Origin: Carthagonibacter sp032251515
GTDB lineage: Bacteria > Gemmatimonadota > Gemmatimonadetes > Palauibacterales > Palauibacteraceae
Assembly (NCBI GenBank): GCA_032251515.1
Contig: JAVVDU010000054.1
Coordinates: 1 to 11,618 of the forward strand
DNA: 11,618 nt
Reading direction: 5' to 3'
Shown here piece by piece: positions 1 to 6,165 of the stretch; the first letter of the stretch is position 1; every line of letters starts with the position of its first letter. Position numbers and translations under genes: made by a program. Below the pieces are notes generated by a model that did no database searches, was not told where the DNA came from, and was given only the letters and a program-made list of their open reading frames with translations.

Positions 1-540
1 CTCGTCGAAGAAGATCAGGTAGGCCTGCGTCTGGAAGAACAGGTTCAGGTACTCGGTGAGCTGGTAGCCCACCTGCCCGCCGCCGTTCAGCGCCGGATAC
101 CACTCGTCGATGGAGGAGGCCAGGTGCGGCGCGAAGAAGGTCTCGTCCACGTCGAAGTTGAGCGTCCCGCCGCCCAGGTGCAGGGCGAAGGTGAGCGGCA
201 CGTCCTGGTAGCGCGGCGGCCCGAAGGAGACCTCGACCCCGCCGCCCACGTACAGCAGGTCCACCGGCGGCCCGGCGACGAAGCCGGTCTCCGTGTCCCG
301 CTCGTTCAGCTTCATCACGTCGACGTCGCCGCGCAGGGCCCAGTTCGGGTGGAAGTGCCACAGAGCCGCCCCCCCGAAGCCCCCGCCGACCTCGGTGATG
401 TCCTCGAACGTGTCGAGCGGGATCACGAGCGACCCGTGCGCCTGGACCGACGCGATGGGCCGGTCCTGGGCGCGCCCGGCGGCCGGGGTGAGGAGCAGGA
501 CGGCCGCGAGCGCCGCGACGGTCAGCTTGGCGTAATGCAA
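1..540 (-). CDS. Outer-membrane beta-barrel protein, C-terminus cut by window edge
   Basis: The frame is open for 180 codons from a TTG at 540-538 to the left edge, so only the N-terminal part is present. The TTG is chosen because a strong AAGGAGG lies 5 nt before it and no ATG or GTG follows close by. Residues 1-24 form a classical signal peptide: Lys5, then a hydrophobic Ala/Leu core, ending AGRA before Gln25. The mature part alternates Gly, aromatic and polar residues (for example VGGGFGGAALWHFHPNWALR and LLYVGGGVEVSFG), which is typical of amphipathic barrel strands in OmpA-like or porin-like families. The role is likely an outer-membrane structural or pore protein; substrate and exact family cannot be told. 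It lies downstream of the M48 protease on the same strand after a 257-bp gap, so co-transcription is possible but not shown. Confidence 0.72.
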   Translation of the reverse strand, partial: MHYAKLTVAALAAVLLLTPAAGRAQDRPIASVQAHGSLVIPLDTFEDITEVGGGFGGAALWHFHPNWALRGDVDVMKLNERDTETGFVAGPPVDLLYVGGGVEVSFGPPRYQDVPLTFALHLGGGTLNFDVDETFFAPHLASSIDEWYPALNGGGQVGYQLTEYLNLFFQTQAYLIFFDE

Positions 541-545
541 GGATC

Positions 546-552
546 CCTCCTT
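546..552 (-). promoter_or_regulatory. Strong Shine-Dalgarno site fixing a TTG start
   Basis: On the minus strand the sequence reads AAGGAGG followed by 5 nt (GATCC) and then TTG. The near-perfect match to the anti-Shine-Dalgarno sequence is the reason the barrel-protein gene is started at the rare TTG codon. Confidence 0.75.
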
Positions 553-557
553 GAGTG

Positions 558-576
558 CGCGGACCGCGGGTCCGCG
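558..576. repeat. Perfect 8-bp inverted repeat ahead of the barrel gene
   Basis: CGCGGACC (558-565) and GGTCCGCG (569-576) are perfect inverted copies separated by GCG. The element lies 5 nt upstream of the Shine-Dalgarno site of the beta-barrel gene. It could be a 5' leader hairpin or an operator. There is no T-run, so it is not an intrinsic terminator. A second GC-only stem, GCGCCGC (601-607) with GCGGCGC (615-621), lies further upstream. Confidence 0.5.
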
Positions 577-746
577 TCCTGTCTCGGCCGGAGCGGCGGC
601 GCGCCGCGAGGCCGGCGGCGCGATGACCCGCTCCGGACGGGCGTTCCGGCGCGTACCGGCGCCGTACGGCGCGTACCGCCCCCCGGTGGGAGCCGGCGCA
701 CCGGGCCGGTCGCCCTCCCCCGGCTCGCAGAATCCGGGCCAGCGGT

Positions 747-794
747 GCGGACGTCGGCGCGGACGTCGGTGCGGACATCGGCGCGGACGTCGGC
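747..794. repeat. Four tandem 12-bp repeats just after the M48 stop codon
   Basis: Four consecutive 12-bp units start at 747, 759, 771 and 783. Their consensus is GCGGACGTCGGC, with a T at the last base of unit 2 and GACATC in place of GACGTC in unit 3. The array ends three bases before the protease stop codon. Read on past that stop in the protease frame it would encode a repeated Ala/Thr-Asp-Val-Arg unit. The palindrome GACGTC recurs in three of the four units. No function can be assigned. Confidence 0.8.
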
Positions 795-797
795 GCC

Positions 798-2276
798 TCA
801 GCGCGTCGGGCCGCCGGTGCCGACGATCCGCTTCAGCTTCGTGCCCGCCTCGATCCACTCCGCGGGCTGCAGCCCGTTGATCCGCAGCACGTCGGCGTGC
901 TCCGCCTCGGACGGATAGCGCTCGAGGAACCGCTCCGCCGACATCGGCTCCTCCACGGTCACCACATCGATCCGCTGCGGCTCCACGTCGAGCAGCCGCC
1001 GCTCGGTCACCTCGCGGAAGCTGTCCAGCGTGCGCTCGAGCGAGGTGGAGTGCCGCCCGATGCGGGAGGCGGGAGCGTAGCCGAGCAGCCGGTACGTGTT
1101 GCCGCCGTGCTCGATGAAGCTGACGAGCCCCTCCAGCGTACCGCTCTGCGTGGAGGCTCGGAAGGTGCCCACCACGGCGGGCAGACCGTTCACCGTGCGG
1201 CGCGTCGTGCCGCGCCCGTCCACGCCCTGCTGGGCGAAGAAGGCGCGCGCCGCGGCGTCGGGCGTCCCCTGCGCCAGGGTGAGCTCGAACGCGGCGTCGT
1301 TCTCCGGGCTGCGGGCGAGGACGGCCTGGCGCGTGTTCCGCTTCTCCCACCCCTCGGGCAGCGTGAACTCGAACGCGAGCTCCGGGTGGATGAACCGCTG
1401 CTCCTGGAAGTAGCCCTCGCGCGGGTCCTCGCCCCACACCAGCCCGTCGATGCGGTCCAGGTACACGTCCGTGCGCACGATCCCGCCCGGGTTGCCGGCC
1501 GAGTCGACGCGGGCGCGGGCGTCCGCCACCCGGTTGCCGGGGTCGGGGTGGGTGGACTGCCACTCGGGAACGTCGCGTCCCGACTCCGCCCGCAGCCGGT
1601 CGAGCACCTGGAACATCGTCACCGCCTCGACCGGGTCGTAGCCGAGACGCGTCATGTAGCGGAAGCCCAGCGCGTCGGACTGCGACTCGTCGTCGCGCCC
1701 GAACTTCAGGAACAGCACTCCGAGCGCCCCGCCCAGCTCGTTGCTGAACGGCTGCAGCTCGGGCACGGCCAGCATCCCGGCCACGAACCCGAGCTGGGCG
1801 AGCTGCTGGCGGCTGATCGCCTCCACGATGTGGCGGGCCGTGATGTGTCCGATCTCGTGGCCGAGCACCGAGGCCATCTCCGCCTCGGAGCTGAAGTGGG
1901 CCAGCAGGCCGCGCGCCAGGTAGATCGGCCCGCCCGGCAGCGCGAACGCGTTCACCACCGGCTCATCGGCGATCTGGAACGACCACGGCAGGTCGGGCCG
2001 CTCGGAGACGGCCGCCAGCGCCTGGCCCACGCTGTCCACGTACGCCGACAGCTCCGGGCTCTCGTCGTAGATCCCCTGCTGCTGGTCCACCTGGACCTTG
2101 AACTCCTGGCCCATCTCGATCTCGCGCGATTCGCTCACCAGCGACAGCATCGAGCTGCCCGTGGCGGGATTCACCGCGCAGCCCGAAAGCAGGCCGATCG
2201 CCAGCGCCGCCGCCGGGCCGGCGAGCCGCCGGGCCGGGGACGCCATGCGTCCGTGTCGGGCGTGGTCGTTCCGCAT
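798..2276 (-). CDS. M48-family zinc metalloprotease, predicted lipoprotein
   Basis: The product is 492 residues. The ATG at 2276 is preceded by AAGGAG at 7 nt, which sets the start; the frame stays open much further upstream only because stops are rare at this GC. The N-terminus has an Arg-rich head, a hydrophobic stretch and a lipobox LSGC with Cys33, so it is probably lipid-anchored in the cell envelope. The M48 catalytic motif HEIGH is at 140-144, with the third zinc ligand Glu197 in DESQSD. The family more often has ExxAD; here the Ala is Ser. The family motif STHPDPGNR lies near 241-249. The last ~190 residues form an extra region rich in beta-strand-like sequence, ending in a LysM-like segment near 440-490. 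Relatives such as BepA act in outer-membrane protein quality control, which would suit the barrel-protein gene downstream, but that link is inference. Confidence 0.9.
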   Translation of the reverse strand: MRNDHARHGRMASPARRLAGPAAALAIGLLSGCAVNPATGSSMLSLVSESREIEMGQEFKVQVDQQQGIYDESPELSAYVDSVGQALAAVSERPDLPWSFQIADEPVVNAFALPGGPIYLARGLLAHFSSEAEMASVLGHEIGHITARHIVEAISRQQLAQLGFVAGMLAVPELQPFSNELGGALGVLFLKFGRDDESQSDALGFRYMTRLGYDPVEAVTMFQVLDRLRAESGRDVPEWQSTHPDPGNRVADARARVDSAGNPGGIVRTDVYLDRIDGLVWGEDPREGYFQEQRFIHPELAFEFTLPEGWEKRNTRQAVLARSPENDAAFELTLAQGTPDAAARAFFAQQGVDGRGTTRRTVNGLPAVVGTFRASTQSGTLEGLVSFIEHGGNTYRLLGYAPASRIGRHSTSLERTLDSFREVTERRLLDVEPQRIDVVTVEEPMSAERFLERYPSEAEHADVLRINGLQPAEWIEAGTKLKRIVGTGGPTR

Positions 2277-2313
2277 CGTCTGACTCCTTGGTCCGGATCC
2301 TCCGCTTCGCTTC

Positions 2314-2329
2314 GTCGCCGCACGGCGAC
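2314..2329. repeat. Inverted repeat in the upstream region of the M48 gene
   Basis: GTCGCC (2314-2319) and GGCGAC (2324-2329) are perfect inverted copies with a 4-base loop. The element lies about 40 bp upstream of the protease start, between the divergent genes. It could be a leader hairpin or protein-binding site. I did not find a convincing minus-strand promoter around it. Confidence 0.4.
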
Positions 2330-2371
2330 TCTGTAACGGTACACCGGCGCGGCCCGGAGCGGAACGGCGGC

Positions 2372-2400
2372 TTGACACGTCCGGCCGGCCCGCGTAGAAC
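2372..2400 (+). promoter_or_regulatory. Promoter of the histidine operon
   Basis: A perfect -35 box TTGACA (2372-2377) is followed by exactly 17 bp and a -10 box TAGAAC (2395-2400), which matches the TATAAT consensus at four of six positions. The expected transcription start is near 2406-2409, at or just before the leader-peptide ATG at 2409. It is the only good sigma70-like match I see upstream of hisG, and it sits correctly before the leader peptide and attenuator. Confidence 0.75.
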
Positions 2401-2408
2401 CTCAAGCC

Positions 2409-2486
2409 ATGGACGGCCGCTGTCGGTTCCACGGACACTCGCACCACGGCCACGCCCCGCGTGGTCCCGGAGGCGTGCGCCCGTGA
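2409..2486 (+). CDS. hisL: Histidine-operon leader peptide
   Basis: This 25-codon frame begins ATG at 2409 and ends TGA at 2484-2486. The peptide is MDGRCRFHGHSHHGHAPRG followed by PGGVRP. Five His codons, all CAC, fall within codons 8-15 (positions 2430-2453). The frame lies 8 nt after a good promoter and 31 nt before a terminator hairpin, upstream of the complete his operon. This matches classical his attenuation, where ribosomes stall at His codons when charged histidyl-tRNA is scarce. I see no Shine-Dalgarno sequence before the ATG; the few leader bases available suggest a leaderless or nearly leaderless message. There is no sequence homology to enterobacterial HisL beyond the His run, so the assignment rests on composition and position. 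Confidence 0.82.
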   Translation: MDGRCRFHGHSHHGHAPRGPGGVRP

Positions 2487-2525
2487 GGTAGGACCGGCCG
2501 GTCCCCACACGACCCCGAAACGGGG
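2448..2525 (+). promoter_or_regulatory. Candidate alternative RNA stems of the his attenuator
   Basis: Three stems can be drawn before the terminator. First, 2448-2454 with 2460-2466 (GGCCACG/CGTGGTCC-type, one G-U pair, loop CCCCG) overlaps the end of the His codon run. Second, GGACC (2491-2495) with GGTCC (2500-2504) forms a hairpin, and GGACC can instead pair with GGTCC at 2463-2467. Third, CCCCG (2513-2517) with CGGGG (2521-2525) uses part of the left arm of the terminator, so the two cannot coexist; this is the best antiterminator candidate. GCCCCG at 2454-2459 can also pair with 2521-2526. Which pairing a stalled ribosome favours cannot be settled by eye. Confidence 0.5.
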
Positions 2526-2558
2526 CGCCCGCTCTCCGGAGCCGGCGCCCCGTTTTTT
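2518..2558 (+). terminator. Intrinsic terminator acting as his attenuator
   Basis: CGGGGCGCC (2521-2529) and GGCGCCCCG (2544-2552) form a perfect 9-bp GC stem with a 14-nt loop, followed by six Ts (2553-2558). AAA at 2518-2520 can pair with the first three Ts and lengthen the stem to 12 bp. It lies between the His-rich leader peptide and hisG on the same strand, with no other gene there to terminate, so it is read as a conditional terminator within the his leader. Confidence 0.88.
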
Positions 2559-2646
2559 CGTTTCCCGGCGGACCGTCGCGGCCGGGCCGGACGTCCGGCC
2601 CGTCGGCGGCGCCCGCGGACGACAGAACGGACAGGAGCACCGGACG

Positions 2647-3534
2647 ATGGTACCCGCACCCCCGAGGAACGGAGACAGCCTGCGCATCGCGCTCCAGGCG
2701 AGCGGACGGCTGAGCCGCCACAGCGTCGACCTGCTGCTCGGCGTCGGCCTGGAGTTCGAGGACGAGGAACGCCGCTTGTTCACGCGCTGCCGCAACGCCG
2801 ACGTCGAGGTGCTGTTCGTGCGCGACGACGACATCCCCGAGTACGTGAGCGACGGCGTGGCGGACCTCGGGATCGCCGGCCGCAACGTCGTCCTCGAGAA
2901 GGAGGCGGAGGTGGAGGTCCTCGCCCCCCTCGGGTTCGGGATGTGCACCCTGGCGCTGGCCGTGCCGACCGCCGACGCGGCGCGGCGCCCCGAGGACCTG
3001 GACGGGCGGCGGATCGCCACGACCCACCCCCGCTCGCTGCGCCGCTTCCTGGCGGAGCGCGGGATCGGGGCGGAGGTGATCGAGCTGCGCGGCGCGGCCG
3101 AGATCGCCCCGGCCCTCGACGTGGCCGACGCGATCTGCGACCTCGTCTCGACCGGCACGACGCTGCGCATGAACGACCTGCGCCGGATCGGCGACGTGTT
3201 CGAGTCGGAGGCCTGCCTGCTCGGCAACCCCGCGGCGCTGGCCGAGCCGGCGCGCCGCGCCCGGATCGGCCGGCTGCGCGTCCGGGTGGACGGCCTGCTC
3301 ACCGCCCGCCGCCTCAAGTACGTGACCCTGAACGCCCCCGCCGCGGCGCTGCCGCGGGTGCGCGAGATCCTGCCCGGCATGCGCAGCCCCACGGTGATCC
3401 CGCTCGCCGACCCCGGGATGGTGGCGATCCACGCCGCGGTGGAGGAGGACGTGTTCTGGGAGGCGATGGAGCGGCTGAAGGAGGCCGGCGGCTCGGACAT
3501 CCTCGTCCTGCCGGTCGAGAAGGTGATGCGGTGA
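2647..3534 (+). CDS. hisG: ATP phosphoribosyltransferase, long regulatory form
   Basis: HisG joins ATP to PRPP, the first committed step of histidine synthesis. The product is 295 residues, the length of the long form (HisG_L) that needs no HisZ partner and is inhibited by histidine through a C-terminal domain. The opening LRIALQASGRLS (12-23) is typical of the family, the PRPP-binding motif is CDLVSTGTTLR (164-174), and the regulatory domain spans about 222-295, including the conserved SPTV (247-250). The ATG at 2647 has AGGAG at 2633-2637, 9 nt upstream. An in-frame GTG at 2461 is rejected because the attenuator lies between. Its TGA overlaps the GTG of hisD. Confidence 0.97.
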   Translation: MVPAPPRNGDSLRIALQASGRLSRHSVDLLLGVGLEFEDEERRLFTRCRNADVEVLFVRDDDIPEYVSDGVADLGIAGRNVVLEKEAEVEVLAPLGFGMCTLALAVPTADAARRPEDLDGRRIATTHPRSLRRFLAERGIGAEVIELRGAAEIAPALDVADAICDLVSTGTTLRMNDLRRIGDVFESEACLLGNPAALAEPARRARIGRLRVRVDGLLTARRLKYVTLNAPAAALPRVREILPGMRSPTVIPLADPGMVAIHAAVEEDVFWEAMERLKEAGGSDILVLPVEKVMR

Positions 3535-4214
3535 GCGGCNNNNNNNNNNNNNNNNNNNNNNNNNNNNNNNNNNNNNNNNNNNNNNNNNNNNNNNNNNNNN
3601 NNNNNNNNNNNNNNNNNNNNNNNNNNNNNNNNNNNNNNNGCGCGGCGGACGAGACGGGGCGGGCGCTGGCGGCGCTCGCCGGCGGGCCCACCGCAGCGTC
3701 GGCCCGCGCCAGCCTCGCCGCGTCGGCGATCCTGGTGGCGGACGGCGGCGACGCGGAGGGCGCGGCGGACGACGGCCCCGGCCACAGCGACGCGGACGCC
3801 GCGGGCCCGGCCAACGGTGGCGACACCGAGGGCGCGGCGTGGGTGAACCGCCTGGCGGCCGAGCACCTCGTGCTGCTGCGCCGCGACCCGCGCGCCGACC
3901 TCGCGCGGGTGGACCAAGCGGGATCGGTGTTCCTCGGGCCGTGGGCCCCCGTGGCGGCGGGCGACTACGCGAGCGGCACGAACCACGTGCTGCCCACGGC
4001 GCGGCGGGCGCGGGGCGCCTCGGGCCTCGCGCTGGACGACTTCGGCCGCTGGATCCAGGCGCAGGAGATCGGCCGCGAGGGGCTCGCCGCCCTCGCCCCG
4101 GCCATCGTGGCGCTGGCCGAGTGGGAGGGGCTGCCGGCCCACGCCGCGTCGGTGCGGGCGCGGGAGACGGGGGGGGCTGCGGGCGACGCGGCGGCCCGCG
4201 GGGAGGACCGGTGA
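3531..4214 (+). CDS. hisD: Histidinol dehydrogenase, interrupted by assembly gap
   Basis: HisD oxidises L-histidinol to histidine in two NAD-dependent steps, the last of the pathway. Only the GTG start with two codons (GTG overlapping the hisG TGA) and the C-terminal 191 codons after the N-run are visible. The C-terminal part is clear: EH in AAEHL (catalytic pair, E. coli Glu326/His327), SAGSVFLGPWAP, the zinc-ligand Asp in GDYASGTNHVLPT (E. coli Asp360) and the zinc-ligand His in LPAHAASV (E. coli His419). Lined up with E. coli HisD as I remember it, the visible part begins near residue 274, so about 270 codons are missing. An unusual Gly/Ala/Asp-rich insert of roughly 30 residues lies between ASAILVAD and WVNRLAAEHL, and the protein ends in another low-complexity tail. 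I expect an intact gene in the organism. Confidence 0.93.
   Translation: MSGXXXXXXXXXXXXXXXXXXXXXXXXXXXXXXXXXXAADETGRALAALAGGPTAASARASLAASAILVADGGDAEGAADDGPGHSDADAAGPANGGDTEGAAWVNRLAAEHLVLLRRDPRADLARVDQAGSVFLGPWAPVAAGDYASGTNHVLPTARRARGASGLALDDFGRWIQAQEIGREGLAALAPAIVALAEWEGLPAHAASVRARETGGAAGDAAARGEDR
3540..3639. other. Assembly gap of 100 Ns inside hisD
   Basis: Exactly 100 Ns interrupt hisD. This round number is a usual placeholder for a gap of unknown size. Because about 270 codons of HisD are missing, the true gap is probably near 0.8 kb. Every coordinate to the right is therefore offset from the real chromosome. Confidence 0.95.
3744..3839 (+). repeat. Imperfect direct repeat encoding the HisD insert
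   Basis: A 24-bp segment at 3744-3767 recurs at 3816-3839 with three mismatches and a 72-bp period, in the hisD frame. The two copies encode GGDAEGAA and GGDTEGAA at either end of the low-complexity insert. Confidence 0.7.
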
Positions 4215-5269
4215 GCGCGATCGCCGAGCTGCTCCGCCCCCACGTGGCGTCCGTGCCGGCCTACGTCACGGCCCGCTCGCAGCACCGGGGCGGGATCCTC
4301 CTGGACGCGAACGAGAACGCGCTCGGCACGCCCGTCCCCGAGCTGGGCGACGACCTGCACCGCTACCCGGACCCGGCGAACGGCGCGCTGCGGACGGCCT
4401 TGGCGGAGCGGACGGGGGTGCGGCCCGAGGCCCTGTGGTTCGGGAACGGCTCGGACGAGGCGATCGACCTGCTGGTGCGCGCGGTCGCCGGCCCCGGCGA
4501 CCCGGTGGTCGTCCCCGCCCCCAGCTACGGCGTGTACGCCCAGCGCGCGGCGGCGCACGGGGCGCGGGCGCGGGAGGTGATGCTGGACGCGGAGTTCGAC
4601 CTGGACGTCGACCTCACGGCCGCGGCGGCACGCGGCGCGAAGCTCGTGTTCCTGTGCTCGCCGAACAATCCCACCGGCCGGCTCCTGTCGCGCGACCGCG
4701 TCCTCGGGCTGCTCGGCCGGGTGCGGGGGCTGGTGGCGGTGGACGAGGCGTACGTCGACTTCGCCGGCGAGGACGCCTCGCTGCTGCGGCTCGCGGGAGG
4801 CGAGGGCCCGCTCGAGCGTCTCGTGGTGCTGCGCACCTTCTCCAAGGCGTGGGGCCTGGCCGGGGCGCGCGTCGGGTGGCTCGCCGGCGCGCCGCCGCTC
4901 GTGGAGGCCCTGTCGCGGCTCGGCCTTCCCTATCCCCTGTCGGCCCCGGCGGCCCGGGCGGCGACGCTCGCCCTGGACCGCGCCGACCTGGTGCGCGAGC
5001 GGACGGCGCGCCTGGTGGCCGAGCGCGGCCGGCTGGCCGGGGCGCTCGCGGCGCTGGGGCTCCGCGTCCTGCCCTCCGACGCGAACTTCCTCTGCTTCTT
5101 CGTACCCGACCCCGGCGCGGCGCAGGCGGCGCTGGCCGCCGGGCACGGGGTGATCGTGCGGAACCGGAGCGGCCTGCCGGGACTCGACGGGGCGCTGCGG
5201 GTAACGGTGGGGACGCCGGCCGAGAACGACCGGTTCCTGGACGGCCTGCGGGAGGTGCTGGGACGATGA
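4211..5269 (+). CDS. hisC: Histidinol-phosphate aminotransferase
   Basis: HisC is the PLP enzyme that converts imidazole-acetol phosphate and glutamate to histidinol phosphate, step 7. The product is 352 residues, normal for class I/II HisC. Visible motifs are LDANEN (31-36), HRYPDP (50-55), FGNGSDEAID (77-86), CSPNNPTG (149-156), the PLP-contacting DEAYVDF (178-184) and the Schiff-base lysine Lys212 in TFSKAWGLAGARVGW. The GTG start overlaps the hisD stop (GTGA) and has GGGAGG at 4201-4206. Its own stop overlaps the next start as ATGA. No odd insert is seen; the protein stays close to family length, unlike several neighbours. Confidence 0.97.
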   Translation: MSAIAELLRPHVASVPAYVTARSQHRGGILLDANENALGTPVPELGDDLHRYPDPANGALRTALAERTGVRPEALWFGNGSDEAIDLLVRAVAGPGDPVVVPAPSYGVYAQRAAAHGARAREVMLDAEFDLDVDLTAAAARGAKLVFLCSPNNPTGRLLSRDRVLGLLGRVRGLVAVDEAYVDFAGEDASLLRLAGGEGPLERLVVLRTFSKAWGLAGARVGWLAGAPPLVEALSRLGLPYPLSAPAARAATLALDRADLVRERTARLVAERGRLAGALAALGLRVLPSDANFLCFFVPDPGAAQAALAAGHGVIVRNRSGLPGLDGALRVTVGTPAENDRFLDGLREVLGR

Positions 5270-6165
5270 TGAACTACCACTTCCACGATCACGCCTCGTC
5301 GGACGGCGCCCGGCCCCTGCGTGAGCACGCGGCGGCCGCGGCGGCGGCGGGCTTCCGGGAGATCTGCGTCACGAACCACGTCGAGGCCCTGCGGCCGGAC
5401 GGGTCGTGGGACGTGGAGCTGGACGAGGCCCTGCGGCGCTTCGAGGCCGAGCTGGCGGCGGTGGAGGCGGCGCGCGGGGAGTTCCCGGAACTGCGGATCC
5501 GCTTCGGGGCGGAGTTCGCGTTCCGCCCGGCCTGGACGCGGCCGCTGGAGCGCCTGGCCCGCGAGATGCCGTTCGACTTCGTCCTCGGCTCGCTGCACGA
5601 GGTGGACGGGATCGACGTGTCCGGGCCGCACGCCGACGCCTTCTTCGCCGGGCGGCCGGCGCGCGACACGTACGGGCGGTACGTGGAGGCGCTGGGCGAC
5701 CTCGTGGCGTGGGGCGCGTTCGACGCGGTGGCCCACTTCGACCTCGTGAAGCGCTACGGCCACCGGACGTACGGCGACGTGGACCCGGCCGAGGTGGAGG
5801 ACCGGGCGCGGCCCGTCCTCGCCGCGATGGCCCGGGCGGGGATCGGCATCGAGACGAACACCTCCGGCGTCGTGCAGCTCCCGCGCGTCCCCTACCCCGA
5901 CACCCCCGTGCTGGCGTGGGCCCGCGAGGAGGGCGTCCCGTTCCTGACCGTCGGCTCGGACTCGCACGCCCCCGAGCACTTCGGGCAGGGGATCGGCGCC
6001 GGGCTGGACGCGGCGCGCACCGCCGGCTGGGAGGCGCTCACCACGTTCGCGGGCCGGCGGCCGGCGGGGACGATCCCGCTGGCGGCGGCAGGCGCGAACG
6101 GCGGTTCGGAGGGCGCCGCGGGAGGCGCCGATCGCCGCACGGGCCCCGCGGGAGGCGCCGCGTGA
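5266..6165 (+). CDS. hisJ: PHP-family histidinol-phosphatase
   Basis: The 299-residue product has the PHP metal-phosphoesterase fold and probably removes phosphate from histidinol phosphate, step 8. Likely metal ligands are His5 and His7 (YHFHDH), His38 (TNHVE), Glu83 (GAEF), His111 (GSLHEV), His157 (VAHFD), and Asp232/His234 (GSDSH). It resembles the HisJ/HisK phosphatases of Firmicutes rather than the HAD domain fused to HisB in enterobacteria. Its place inside the operon, where no other histidinol-phosphatase is present, supports the role. The start is ATG at 5266 overlapping the hisC stop; the next codon is also ATG, so initiation at 5269 is possible. The last ~25 residues (AAGANGGSEGAAGG and on) are repeat-derived low complexity and probably not part of the fold. 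Confidence 0.9.
   Translation: MMNYHFHDHASSDGARPLREHAAAAAAAGFREICVTNHVEALRPDGSWDVELDEALRRFEAELAAVEAARGEFPELRIRFGAEFAFRPAWTRPLERLAREMPFDFVLGSLHEVDGIDVSGPHADAFFAGRPARDTYGRYVEALGDLVAWGAFDAVAHFDLVKRYGHRTYGDVDPAEVEDRARPVLAAMARAGIGIETNTSGVVQLPRVPYPDTPVLAWAREEGVPFLTVGSDSHAPEHFGQGIGAGLDAARTAGWEALTTFAGRRPAGTIPLAAAGANGGSEGAAGGADRRTGPAGGAA
6116..6160 (+). repeat. 15-bp direct repeat at the 3' end of the phosphatase gene
   Basis: CCGCGGGAGGCGCCG occurs at 6116-6130 and again at 6146-6160 with a 30-bp period, in frame. It encodes the AGGA-rich tail of the PHP phosphatase and ends one base before the GTGA overlap with hisB. Confidence 0.75.

Noticed and set aside
897..2336. 479-codon plus-strand frame opposite the M48 gene
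   Set aside because: It is the antisense shadow of a gene with clear catalytic motifs, and it is His/Arg/Leu-rich with no recognisable domain.
2290..2370. Minus-strand promoter for the M48 protease
   Set aside because: Only weak matches such as TTCCGC, 17 bp, TACCGT were seen, too poor to annotate.
2461..2646. In-frame extension of hisG upstream to GTG 2461
   Set aside because: It would read through the T-tailed terminator and out of the leader peptide. The ATG at 2647 has its own AGGAG and gives the normal HisG length.
2277..4142. Long minus-strand frame continuing upstream of the M48 protease through the N gap
   Set aside because: The frame is open only because of extreme GC and Ns. The lipobox, HEIGH protease and AAGGAG-ATG fix the true start at 2276.
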